From: Arenicola marina
Taxonomy: Eukaryota > Annelida > Polychaeta > Arenicolidae
NCBI GenBank assembly: GCA_964019135.1
Contig: OZ025253.1
Coordinates: 11,103,059-11,167,058, forward strand
DNA: 64,000 bases
Direction of reading: 5' to 3'
How positions within the stretch are numbered: the stretch's first letter is position 1; every line of letters begins with the position of its first letter. Shown piece after piece: positions 53,791 to 64,000 of the stretch. The position numbers and the translations under genes were made by a program. Under the pieces are notes generated by a model, which saw only the letters and a program-made list of their open reading frames with translations, ran no database searches and was not told the DNA's origin.

Positions 53791-56700
53791 TAGGGCATGC
53801 AAGTGAATCTCGTTTTATGTGTGCGCTGTAATTCTAGTCACGATTTAGGACGTGGAACCAGGCAAACTGCGCGGTGAGCGAGGGGAGAAAAGGGTGGGTC
53901 CCTTCTAGACCTGTTTGCAACTTAAATAAGCACCTGTTAACTATCTAGTGACAATATATTGTTGAAAGACACTTTGAACTTGTATTTTCCCGTATCAATA
54001 ACTGCGGTCAGTAAACTTGGCGCACTACAGGCCGCTGAATACCCAATATTTGTGCTGGCCTGACTGTGTTGCCGACAGCCGAATTACAGATGACAAGCGG
54101 AATAAACTATAATTCGCGAAAATGGGGAAACGGCTATTGTTTTCGACATATCGATTTATCTTGTAATTGACGAACACATATCCCATGTCTCTTAGCATCA
54201 CACTGCTGATGCATATGGGAGATTTTATGAGAAGATACGATAGAGCCACTTGAGCTCAATAGTACTTAATTGTTACCTTACTGCGAATGAATTTATTACA
54301 GTTTTGTCCAAATAAGAAATAAATTATGGCGGCTTTGACAAATTATAACTAAGCTTTATTAACTAAAGCTTTGAATGGGAATAACATTATAAAATAAAAA
54401 TAAATGAACTTAAATATTGTGACAGTATATAAATCCTTAATCACACCATTTGTATTTAGCAAATATTTGATTTTTAGTTTTTTTATTATATTGAAATATT
54501 GGGTTTTTTGCAAGTCAACAATCAAGTGAACATACCAATAAAGCATTGCAAAGTATGTAAATATAAATTAGACCAGAGTACAAAGTATGTGGATGCAAAT
54601 GTCAACTAAATCTATGAGGAAATGAAAAAGTAAACAGACTGCATAAAACTCTAAAACATTTAAAGAAAATTAATGAATTTGCCAATGTCATGAATAATGT
54701 TTGTCATCACAGAAAGTAGAAAGTTGATTGTTATAGCCTACTGAATTGTAATGTCCAGTTATATTTCAAGTGTTGTAAACTGGTCTTTTCACATAATGGA
54801 ACACGTTATAATATATATTATAGCAACCGAGCAGAAGTCTGAAAAAGTGATTATACAACACCACTTTATTTATTATGACACAGAATTTATTAGCAAAGCA
54901 ATATGTCTTGGTGCTCTTGTCACAACTGTAGCTAAATGTTAGAGAAAAGAATAAAAGTAGGAACACATGCCATATACATTGATGATTAGTATCATTTTAT
55001 TGTGATGTTCATACTGGTTAAATGAAAATATATATGTATAAACCTGCCAATAATGTTTAATGTTGCTCGTGTCCTTATGTGCTACTTGTAATTATGGATA
55101 TTTTTCTTAATTTTTTTATTTTTATTTTTATTAGTATACATCATATGTATAGACCTCAGGACAACAGTACCAAAATGGTGCAATTTAATCAAAATTAAGT
55201 TGCATAATCTAAATAGGACATATTATCATTACAGAGTTACGCAGCATTAATTTCAATAGATTTCAATTTGCAAATGTCATGAACAACATTTGTCACCCAG
55301 GGCTGATTTAATGTAGAACACAGTTGATGATTATTAAACCATATAATGTCCTATTTTATTTTAAAAGTCATAAATTTATCTTTTCTTCATTTAAATTGAT
55401 GGAACACAATCTAATACAATATACCGGTAGCAAATGAGAGATTTGAAAAAGCTTATATGTTATATTTATTACAGTACACAGAATTTATTAACCAAGGAAT
55501 GTGCCCTTGTCATTACTGTAGTTGAATGCAGGAGAATTAAGAAATGAAATTGACCTAACAAAATATAAAATATATCTTGATTATCCCTTTATTGTGATTT
55601 TGGATGTTTATGCTGGTTAAATAAAAATGTCTTAATATAATATATATATAAATATATTTCATAATATTACTGAATTCCTTATGGGTTAATTGTTATCAAT
55701 AGTTTTAATAGTTTGTTCTCTTGTTTCTTTATTATATGTTACATGTATAGACATCAGGACAAAGTTAAGTAGCTATGAAAGGTGTAATTTAATCAAATTA
55801 ATTGGACAACCTTAAAAGGAAATGTTATGAATTTGATGAAGTATGAAGTATCTCATTTTTTGTATCTTCACTTAGTTTCTGTATCTGCTACATTTGAAAT
55901 ACTTGCAGATTTTATTTTATACCATATGTTGTCAACCCAATTAAACTGATATGATAGAAGCAAATCCAATGCAAAGAGACAAATAGAAACTTGGATTTAT
56001 TATCATCATGTTTATGCAATGTATGAGCAAAACAGTATTCAATCATGAAGGTTATACACTGAATAATTATTGATTTTGTATGTTTGCATTACAGATTTTT
56101 GATGAAAATCTCCATATATTTAAAGATGCCACAATTTTTAAATCATTTTTGTTTCTTTGTGTGTTTATGTCAAAAAGTAGCAAAAGAAAGTGTAATTTAA
56201 TTAATCCAAACCAAAAGGAAATGTTACAATTAAAGATTTATACAGAACAGAACTATCAGTAAGCTGAACGTAGACACATCAGCTATACAACTTAATAATA
56301 TCAACACAAGTGTCCACCTATACAAATCTAAAAACTTTTTGTTTTATAAATTAAGGCTTAATTTCACCATTCCAATAAAGAATAAGCATAGATTATCTAT
56401 TTTTCCTAGCATATTTGAAAGGACGCGTTAAACTGAGATATGACTGAAGTCACCTGCATACATGTATATACTTCTTGGATATTAAGTTTGCCGAGCCAGT
56501 TTAACTTAGACCCAAAGCATTATATCGGTAAGCCGATGTAATGTACATGTAAGCTAGCTCACTCTGTGGAAATGGAAAAGTCACAGTACTGGTCTATTTT
56601 GTGGTTCTCGTGAAACTGTTTGTCAAAATACCCATCAAGAATATGAATGTAACAGAACGGAAGAAATTTAGAAAGTACATGTAATTTAAGCTAGCTCACT

Positions 56701-57311
56701 CTGTGGAAATGGAAAAGTCACAGTACTGGTCTATTTTGTGGTTCTCGTGAAACTGTTTGTCAAAATACCCATCAAGAATATGAATGTAACAGAACGGAAG
56801 AAATTTAGAAAGATAATGTTAGCACAGTAAATTTACAACGTTGTTCTTTTGAAATTTGCCTATTTGAATGGTAGTTCCATTCAGCATTGAAAAACTGTCA
56901 TTTTGACGACAAAGGCTGTTCATACCTGTCACCCGATCACTCCAGATCAGTGTAAACATTGGGAAATCATCTACCTGTTGTGCGCCTAGTTAACTGAACG
57001 TGGCCAGTATTATGGAAAATGACATGTTCAAAGTGTCATCTACCAACATATCGACACGAAAAAGTTAACAGTTCTTTATTTAAGACGCACGAAAGACGAA
57101 TTGCGACCCACCCCTCGTTTGCCTCGCCGGCCGCGCAGCTTGCCTGGTTCCGCGTCCTATGTCGTAACTAGTATGACAGCCCTCTGCGCGCGGTATCCAT
57201 TGTTACGCAGGGGGCGAGTCAGGCTGCGCACTGAACAAAAAGCACGTGTTCGTTTGTTTGTCCCCAAAATCCCAGGCCGGAAGTAGAACCCGCGAGAACT
57301 GACATGCCCTA
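53791..57311. mobile_element. 3.5-kb inverted-repeat element present only in copy B
   Basis: The left end TAGGGCATGCAAGTGAATCT and right end ACATGCCCTA are inverted. The similarity extends inward as long imperfect terminal repeats: GGACGTGGAACCAGGCAAAC near 53850 pairs with GCTTGCCTGGTTCCGCGTCC near 57137. Removing it restores the copy A sequence exactly (CTCTTA/TTAAAG at 41205-41215). The interior is AT-rich with no recognisable transposase, so it is non-autonomous or a foldback. The superfamily is unknown. Confidence 0.82.
56543..56812. repeat. 137-bp tandem duplication
   Basis: Two near-identical units contain CTAGCTCACTCTGTGGAAAT (56554 and 56691), inside the 3.5-kb element. Confidence 0.95.
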
Positions 57312-57442
57312 TTAAAGTCAAAGTCATTAATGCCGTAAACTCACTGACACGTTTAGGCCCATATTTTCCGTAAGTTTGTATCATTAAAATGGTCTAGTGT
57401 TGCGTTCTCACGTCAGTGATTTTCAGAGCGATCGCAGCAGTT
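57312..57442. mobile_element. Truncated MITE next to the 3.5-kb element
   Basis: Counterpart of 41211-41395. It is intact at the left (TTAAAGTCAAAGTCATTAATG), but its right end is lost in a deletion that also removed adjacent LINE sequence. The junction is GCGGAGA/AAATGCAT. Confidence 0.8.
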
Positions 57443-57720
57443 TCGCGGAGAAAATGCATGCAAAATTAGCATAAAGGAGAAAATGCCAAATAAAGTCGAC
57501 GCAAGAACACAACCCGGCTTCACGCCATTTCTGACTTGGAAGCTCTCGGACGTAGCTCCATCGTACTGTACTGTGCCAAACGAGTGTTCATGAAGCTTAA
57601 GCTGTCTGCGGGGGCAGCCAATTGACTACAACCTTCTGTAAAACCCAGATCTGCTGACAGTATCAAAAGCCTTGGTGAGATCAACAAAAGCAGCATTTAT
57701 GACTTGGACTTTATATGTTA
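57443..57720 (-). pseudogene. LINE reverse transcriptase remnant, copy B, 5' part
   Basis: Counterpart of about 41490-41740 in copy A, containing the degraded VDLTKAFDTVSR and KPGCVLA segments. Confidence 0.8.
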
Positions 57721-58121
57721 AGTACTGCGTGAATATCAGATATGTCTTTCCTGCCCGTTATACACTTGTCGGCGGCCCATTGTGACACCACCGTCTGAGA
57801 TAAACCCATCTCGCACTCTAAGACTGGGTACTTGTAGAAACATTCGATATGTCAACTCTCACGGTGAAATTTGACTTATCTCATCACGAATCACCTATCC
57901 TGCCCTCGCGATCTAAAGCCCCGGCAGGATATCGCAGATTGTGCTGAGATCAACCCATCTTGCCCTGACCAATATCATATGTATGGCTTACGGAAAAAGT
58001 AAAATTGGAGGAGGTGTTTCTAATAAATCCATTGTTTTAACTCTATTCGTTCAAAGTGGCATTCAACAGCACATTAACTCGTCTTTGAAGTAAGTGTCAA
58101 CGGGGATTTCCCAAGATCCTG

Positions 58122-59470
58122 TTAGCAACAGCGGGGAGGTGTTTGGTAGCTGCCCGTTGGTTGGCGGTCGAAGGAACAACCACCTTGTCTCTTCTGCCTA
58201 TCCCAGGTGTAACCGAATAACTCCAAATCTCTGTGATAAATACCCATTAGTCTATCTATCGTGACGTCATCCACTTCTGTGAAGGCTGTTCGAAAGGACG
58301 CCATGTTGCCCTCCAGCGATTTGGGCTTTCTAACTGATCGGTTCAATACCGGAAGTTGATACGGTTTACCGTCCGGACCTGGCATTCTGGAGAGAACCGC
58401 GGCCACGTCATCCTGATCCATGGTCTCCAGGCGAATTATGTGGTCGTATTTGGTGGAGCATGGATCACATTCGTCAGCGATGACAGCCCAGTGGTCGCTG
58501 TACATCCATCGGGCCTCATATCCAGCCGCCACCAACTGCACAAACTGGGTGAAGTTTGCGATGAAGCTGTTGTCCTCATACAGCGGACCCATACCATGGG
58601 TCATTCCGTACGCTGTAATGGCATCTCGGTGACGACGCATAACTGGAAATATGCCGCCATCTTTTCTAAGCCGCTCCACTTTGTCTTTGTAAGCCGAGTA
58701 CAGGCGCCCAAACGGATGTCGCACGACCATGAATTTGAAGTAATCTGTCTTTAGGACTCGCTCCTTTTGCTTTGCTGTGTACTTATGGAAGAACTGAACC
58801 CCGGCCTTTTTTAAGGTTCCGCCGCGGTGGATCATAGACAGATTGTCCGCGGGGTTGTCGCCAGGCGGAGGCAGGATATCGGCCAGAGCCACCCCGCTCA
58901 GGCTGGCCACCATGACGGCCTTAAAGGTGGTGCACGCCATCTTGGGCACAAAGCAGTACAGGACACGATGAGTCTCGTCCACGTACATGTTTTTTTCGTT
59001 TACGGGTCTCCCACCCCTAATCGTTTCGTTGGCAACCGCCTCAAGTGTGCACCCCAGCGCCACCCAACGTGTCCGGTCGGCACTAGCGCACGATGCCAAT
59101 TCCGACGTCATATTGTATTCTGAAAAAGTCAAAATATCGTTTCTGATAGCAATATATGATACTTGCGAGGATTGAATGACATCATTTAAGTATATATTAA
59201 TTATCGCCTTGGATGGTTGGGTTGAGATCAAGGACGTACGCACATTCACGCGTGCGCTGATTATCATTTGCATACTTAGCATATTTAAAACATACCTTTA
59301 TGTGATAAAATCAAACTTTGTCCGTTAGATGGCGCTGTGGACAAATATCCGCCTGCGACTCTCACATGAAAAAGGAGACTAACACAGACGGCGACAAGGA
59401 CACAGATCACCACAGTGGCCGCTGACCGCTTGTTGTACCGAGACCGGGCGGCCCCAGCCTCCGTCTCCAT
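58122..59470 (-). CDS. Carbohydrate sulfotransferase, copy B (two exons)
   Basis: Exons are 59296-59470 and 58122-59119, with the same phase 1 intron and 390-residue length as copy A. It has the type II anchor VVICVLVAVCVSLLFHV, the 5'-phosphosulfate loop CFVPKMACTTFKAVM (Met replaces the usual Val after PK) and the 3'-phosphate motif VVRHPFGRLYSAYKDKV. The frame is intact throughout and most differences from copy A are conservative, so both genes are probably functional. The longer open frame running to 59282 is read-through of the intron. Its Golgi sulfation role is inferred from the family; the acceptor glycan is unknown. The gene lies at the far end of copy B. Confidence 0.93.
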
Positions 59471-59703
59471 GGTATCCGGTAACAGATCAGACTGAGACGC
59501 TGGCGGCAGTAGTGGTGATCCCCCCCTATCATCCTCTGCGACCGGCTGACACTTGCTAGGGAGTGGGCCCACAGTATATGCCTGCACAGCGCCATCTCGC
59601 GGTAATATCGAGTCATACTTGGCATCGATTCTCAATGGCTGGAACACGAGAGCTGACAAAGTTTACATTTATCGACAGGTATAAATCAATATAATTTCGC
59701 CTA

Positions 59704-60395
59704 ACAGCCCGTTCTAGGGGAAATTCGGGCAGGCGCGTGTTTCGGGTGAACTCTAGCTCGCTCGGCGCTGCATAGCATGTAAAAGGCGAGTACTGACTTA
59801 CAACTGCTTAATTTTCAACAGTTTATCATAGGTTAACAGGGTGTTTTCAAAAAACAAAAACCCACGCAGTACAGATAAATACCTCAACTGTCAACTAATA
59901 TAATTTTAAGAACGAGGTGAGGCGTAACGGCCGAGAAAAGCTGATATCAATGCCAACCGGCGAATGAAAGATCATATTCCCGGTTTGCTGATGTTCTTCA
60001 GTGTGGAAATAATTATCGTTCTGGCGTCTATTTTGTCTAGATATATTAAAGATATAATTGAAGAATACATATTGTACAGAATACATAACATGGTACCCGA
60101 TGTATGCCGATTATAACTTGTTATAAAGTAATGATATGGACCGTCTATCTTCTATTATATAATGTAATACTTACAGGAAAGTTAATAGAAACATGTTGTT
60201 GGTTTGTTCTGTGAGTAACAATACCATAGAAACAACCTACCCCTGACAAAAGAAAGCTTGAAGTCGGGCACCTGATTCAACTCCATAGTTATGCATATGG
60301 TAAACGCATGCGAGAATCTGTTTTCTAACCCGTAACACGCAGTGTCTATTTTTGACGATAGATGTCACCTGGGGTATCTGGAGCGGTCTATTGAT
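59704..60395. repeat. Dispersed repeat, arm 2, inserted upstream of sulfotransferase copy B
   Basis: 59704-60062 is the inverted counterpart of 47818-48350. The block through about 60395 interrupts the segmental duplication: copy A passes directly from TTTCGTCTAA to GGATGCAACC at 43736-43763. Confidence 0.8.
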
Positions 60396-60580
60396 AGAAC
60401 ATGGATGCAACCGTGTAATGGACGAGAGCCCATTTCAGCGTATGTAGCGGCTGTAATACTTGTGTAATTAGCATTAAACGAACGGTGATGGTCATGTTAC
60501 TTGTATGTCCGTGTCTTACTTGTGTTACTTGTATGTCCAGGCCGGCCGCACAGCCGTCGTGGATATTTCTAGATATGCTT

Positions 60581-61750
60581 CTATAATAAATCAATCTAAA
60601 GCATGATTAATTACCCGCATACTTCGCCAAACTGTCTCTCAACCATCACATTCTATAAAGGCTGAAATCAAGAATCAAATATAAGTTAATTGGGGGTGGG
60701 GGAGGTGGGGGGGGGGGGCTTATTGCACTGATCCAGTGATTCAGTCACTTTTCAGTGACTGAACATTATTAAAAAAAATTGAATTCTTTCATTGAGATAT
60801 GTAGGCCTCCATACCACATTGTAAAGGGATATTTTGTCATTGTGATTAAATTTTGGATTGACAACCTATAGGGGGTGCAAGGGGTATTTCCGTTACTCGG
60901 GAATGGGGTTTTCATTTCACCCTGCACTGGGAATGGGAAAAATAATTCCTGGTACCCTCGGAATGGGGCATTTGTCGATCGTCGTGACCAAGGATTCACA
61001 TTCATCGTTAGCAGAAAATTTTAATATTATAAACAACCGTGAATCGGGAAATCGCTAATTTATATCATGTATTCGCCTTTCCTGCCTTTGTATATTATAT
61101 CGTTTTAATTTATCGTGATCTGGGAATAAAGAAATGTAATGTTCGTGAAGTGGGATCACGGCACCCCCTTCCCCCTCCCCATCACACACACACACGCACA
61201 CCTGTTATAAGGCTACCTAACATGTGATTTCTAGTAACGCAAATGATTTTGAAGCATTGCGGACTATGCAGACAAGTCGTTTAGATGGATGAATTATTCA
61301 GCGTAATGTCAGCTCTACCGTTAGCTACCATTGGAATATAAATGTCAACGTCCGAGACAGGGAGTTGTCAACTTCCGAGAAATTGAGTTATCCTGTGCGA
61401 TTTTACAATACACATTTAAAATTCTTTTAAACATAGCTCAACGTGTTCTTCGTGTAGCATTGCATGTTATGCATCGGCGGCAGGAATGCTTCACCGTCGC
61501 TGCCTGGACTGTTTAACAGAAGTTTCACGACCGCAAGAGGCCTAATGGCATGGGTTTGCACACCAGTCGGCATTCCTCGCGTCGGGTGATGTGCTTGTGC
61601 GCTACTTTTCTCATATGCAGGTCTCGTGTCAGCTTGTCATAACAGACACGTCGGGCACTTAGATGTATAATTTACTTGTAAAAACCATAAAGTGGATCAA
61701 AGAACCAACATTTATTCGCATTATTGATGAAAAAGTGAAAGAATGTGGAC
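60581..61750. other. Non-coding stretch, simple repeats
   Basis: A G-tract lies near 60690-60718, a degenerate GGGAATGGGG-type repeat at 60895-60970, and (CA)n near 61185-61200. No gene is recognised. Confidence 0.5.
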
Positions 61751-61751
61751 A

Positions 61752-61835
61752 ATTCCGCCGAGAATGGGATGTTTACCGCCGAGAACGGGACGTTCGCCGC
61801 CGAGAACGAGCGTGTTCGCCGAGAAAGAGACGATC
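61752..61835. repeat. 18-bp minisatellite
   Basis: About four units of GCCGAGAACGGGACGTTC type. Confidence 0.85.
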
Positions 61836-62061
61836 GATTACTCCATGTGTGTTTGGAGGAATAAATGACGCCAAACACTCAATGTTTTATGCTTTTAGCG
61901 TTGCTATTGCCTATACTGGACGCTGCAGGCTGGTTCAAACGCGCAACATTTAACATTAAACAATAAATTGAACCAATATTCACAAATATGGCCTTTAACC
62001 GGCGCAATGGTTTAGACAAAAAAGTCCGCCACGCACAAATCTATACTAATAAAATGACGTT

Positions 62062-62168
62062 GTTTGTCTGTCTGTCTGTCTGTCTGGCTGTCTGGCTGTC
62101 TGTCTGTCTGTCTGTCTGTCTGGCTGTCTGTCTGTCTGTCTGGCTGTCTGTCTGTCTGTCTGTCTGTC
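62062..62168. repeat. (TGTC)n microsatellite with TGGC interruptions
   Basis: A run of about 26 tetranucleotides. It is followed by sequence (62170-62430) with no recognised gene. Confidence 0.97.
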
Positions 62169-62436
62169 CCACCTATGCACCCAATGCACCTGCTGCATGC
62201 ACAAGCAGCCGCCTTGGAAAAGTCAACAATGTCGCTGGATTCTTATCGCTTTTCCCGCAGTCACTAAACTGTCGACTGCCACTATATGGCTGGGTGCCAA
62301 CCCTAATAACATTAGTCTCAATGCCTTATCCCCGAATTCAACACCATGTCAGATATCTGTGGCCAGTCGGTACTCGAACTGGTAGCAATGCCCAAACCGT
62401 CATCAAACAACAACATCCCACACCCGCCAGACACCA

Positions 62437-63002
62437 GTTACCGCAGTATCCAACTATACATGCAGTTAAGCGGACTATATGCGGAAACATAGCCAAACAT
62501 CAGATATTGCCGGGTGCATTTTTACAGTTAAGCGGACGCAGTGTACAATGCTAGACATCCGTTACCGCAGTATACAACTTTACAGTTAAGCGGACTACAT
62601 GCGGAAACCGCGCTAGACATCAGTTACCGCAGTATCCAACTTTACAGTTAAGCGGACTACATGCGAAAACCGCGCTAGACATCAGTTACCGCAGTATCCA
62701 ACTTTACAGTTAAGCGGACTACATGCGGAAACAGCGGTAGGCATCAGTTACCGCAGTATCCAACTTTACAGTTAAGGGGACTACATGCGGAAACAGCGCT
62801 AGATGCCAGTTACCGCAGTATCCAACTTTACAGTTAAGTAGACAACATGCAGAAACCGCGCTAGACATCAGTTACCGCAGTATCCAACTTTACAGTTACG
62901 TAGACTACATGCAGAAACAGCGCTAGACATCAGTTACCGCAGTATCCAACTTTACAGTTAAGCGGTTAGGCGGACTACATGCGGAAACAGCGCTAGACAT
63001 CC
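62437..63002. repeat. 62-bp minisatellite, about nine units
   Basis: GTTACCGCAGTATCCAACTT starts at 62561 (variant), 62623, 62685, 62747, 62809, 62871 and 62933 at exact 62-base spacing. A diverged double unit begins at 62437. The last unit carries an 8-base internal duplication (GTTAGGCG). Confidence 0.97.
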
Positions 63003-63620
63003 CACGAGCGGAGCGAGCGGGGCGGCTAGCATCTTAAAATGTTATCAACTTTTATTCGATTAATTATCATGTGTGAGTCTCCTCGATGTGTTGGAGTGAT
63101 AATTGTGCTAGTTCACTATCCCCGGGGGAGGGGTGGGGGGCACTGTAATGTAAAGCTGGTGAGGGGGTTCTGCGCGTGCCCCTTGATGCCTAAGCTAACG
63201 GATATTTGTGCGGATATTTTAAAACTTACGACGCCTCGACCGAGCGGATTTTGGCGGTGAAAAATGGGTCAGTATACCGAGCCCCCCCCCCCCCCCCCCC
63301 CACCCAGCAATGTATTGCAAAGTACGCCCCACGGGGTTCATTTTCTAGGCGCAATTACTCAGCGTACAGAGAAATCCTATGCGAGACACGTACTTGTTAC
63401 ACAAGAACCTTGTCACAAGTTTTGTGTACCGGACGGAATACCCGTCCTTGCACAGAAGTAAATACCCCCACAAATATCATTACGATAACAGTGTGTATGG
63501 TCGGAGGCACTGGTGATATCATAACGGAAACCATACAATTACGGTATCACAACGTCAACTGAACAACGCCTTTGTTGCAGTAAATCTGGGGGGCTCGAAT
63601 TATGATCTAAGGGATCGACT
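63003..63620. other. Non-coding stretch with poly-C run
   Basis: A run of about 20 C lies at 63281-63301. Short frames either side lack motifs. Confidence 0.45.
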
Positions 63621-63767
63621 TATTATCCAAGGAAATCGACTTAATAGACTCCTTAATACCTAGGCGGTGGCTGAATACCTAGGCGGTCGATATAAGACCT
63701 AGACGGTCGACTTAATATCTTGGGGTCCTTACTGATTATCTAGGGGATCGACTTACTATCTGAGGGG
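63621..63767. repeat. Degenerate CTAGG/GTCGACTTA repeats
   Basis: Motifs ACCTAGGCGGT and GATCGACTTA alternate at roughly 20-30 base spacing. Confidence 0.6.
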
Positions 63768-64000
63768 AATTGGGATCGGGGTAGGGGTGGATGGGGAACT
63801 GGGATCGGGGTGGGTGTGGAGGGGGGAATTAGGATCGGGATGGGTGTGGATGGGGACTTGGGATCGGCGTAGGTGTGGGTGTGGAGGGGGAATTAGGATC
63901 GGGGTGGGTGTGGGTGTGGATGAGGAATTGGGATCGGGGTGGGTGTGGGTGTGGAGGGGGAATTAGGATCGGGGTAGGTGTGGGTGTGGAGGGGGAATTG
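63768..64000. repeat. G-rich minisatellite running off the window
   Basis: Units of about 31-37 bases of the type AATTGGGATCGGGGTGGGTG followed by TGGGTGTGGAGGGGG. About seven units are visible and the array continues beyond the window. Confidence 0.93.

Larger units (their letters stand above)
46895..60580. repeat. Segmental duplication, copy B (13.7 kb)
   Basis: It matches copy A (34574-43960) in order and orientation. Material private to B is a block at about 47807-49110, a substitute segment at about 50836-51005, the 3521-base element at 53791-57311, and a block at about 59704-60395. B also lacks about 140 bases of the LINE (equivalent to 41352-41490). Confidence 0.95.

Noticed and set aside
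62064..62554. Cys/Leu/Ser-rich plus-strand frames over the TGTC array
   Set aside because: Pure product of the tetranucleotide repeat.

Overview
The window looks like nuclear DNA from an animal, probably a marine invertebrate. Genes are spliced, with GT-AG (and one GC-AG) introns in conserved phases. Intergenic DNA is AT-rich and crowded with small inverted-repeat elements, minisatellites and decayed LINEs. The gene set (nicotinic-type receptor, BTB/BACK/beta-propeller proteins, Golgi sulfotransferases) is metazoan. I cannot name the species; nothing supports a bacterial or viral source.

Layout. 0-8.4 kb holds repeats only: a tandemly duplicated ~1.3 kb unit, a pogo/Tigger-like non-autonomous element with TA flanks, a small GGATCC-ended element, a dispersed direct repeat, and four copies of a perfect 30-bp palindrome spaced exactly 64 bp. 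8.8-10.4 kb holds a probable small gene (+) whose last exon carries twelve identical 24-bp repeats. 12.3-22.6 kb holds a complete nicotinic acetylcholine receptor-type subunit gene on the minus strand: six exons, 478 codons. Its 6.8-kb fourth intron is almost entirely a 44-bp minisatellite that starts inside the preceding exon and repeats the exon end plus its GC-type 5' splice site about 140 times. This is the most unusual object in the window. 25.1-25.9 kb holds a decayed LINE ORF1-like remnant. 30.3-33.8 kb holds one BTB-BACK exon followed by a second BTB-BACK exon joined to a beta-propeller exon (+), which are tandem paralogues or one double-BTB gene.

34.6-60.6 kb is a large direct segmental duplication (copy A 34.6-44.0 kb, copy B 46.9-60.6 kb). 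Each copy ends in an intact two-exon carbohydrate sulfotransferase gene (minus strand, 390 codons each). The copies differ by insertions, deletions and repeat number. These differences give natural filled and empty sites, including a 3.5-kb inverted-repeat element present only in copy B. Between and inside the copies are LINE reverse-transcriptase remnants, TA-target MITEs and long foldback elements. 60.6-64 kb holds minisatellites and microsatellites running off the window edge.

The receptor would act at the plasma membrane, the sulfotransferases in the Golgi, and the BTB proteins probably as cullin-3 adaptors. No operon-like logic links them. All splice models were built by eye from splice signals, phase and family motifs; no transcript or database evidence was available.
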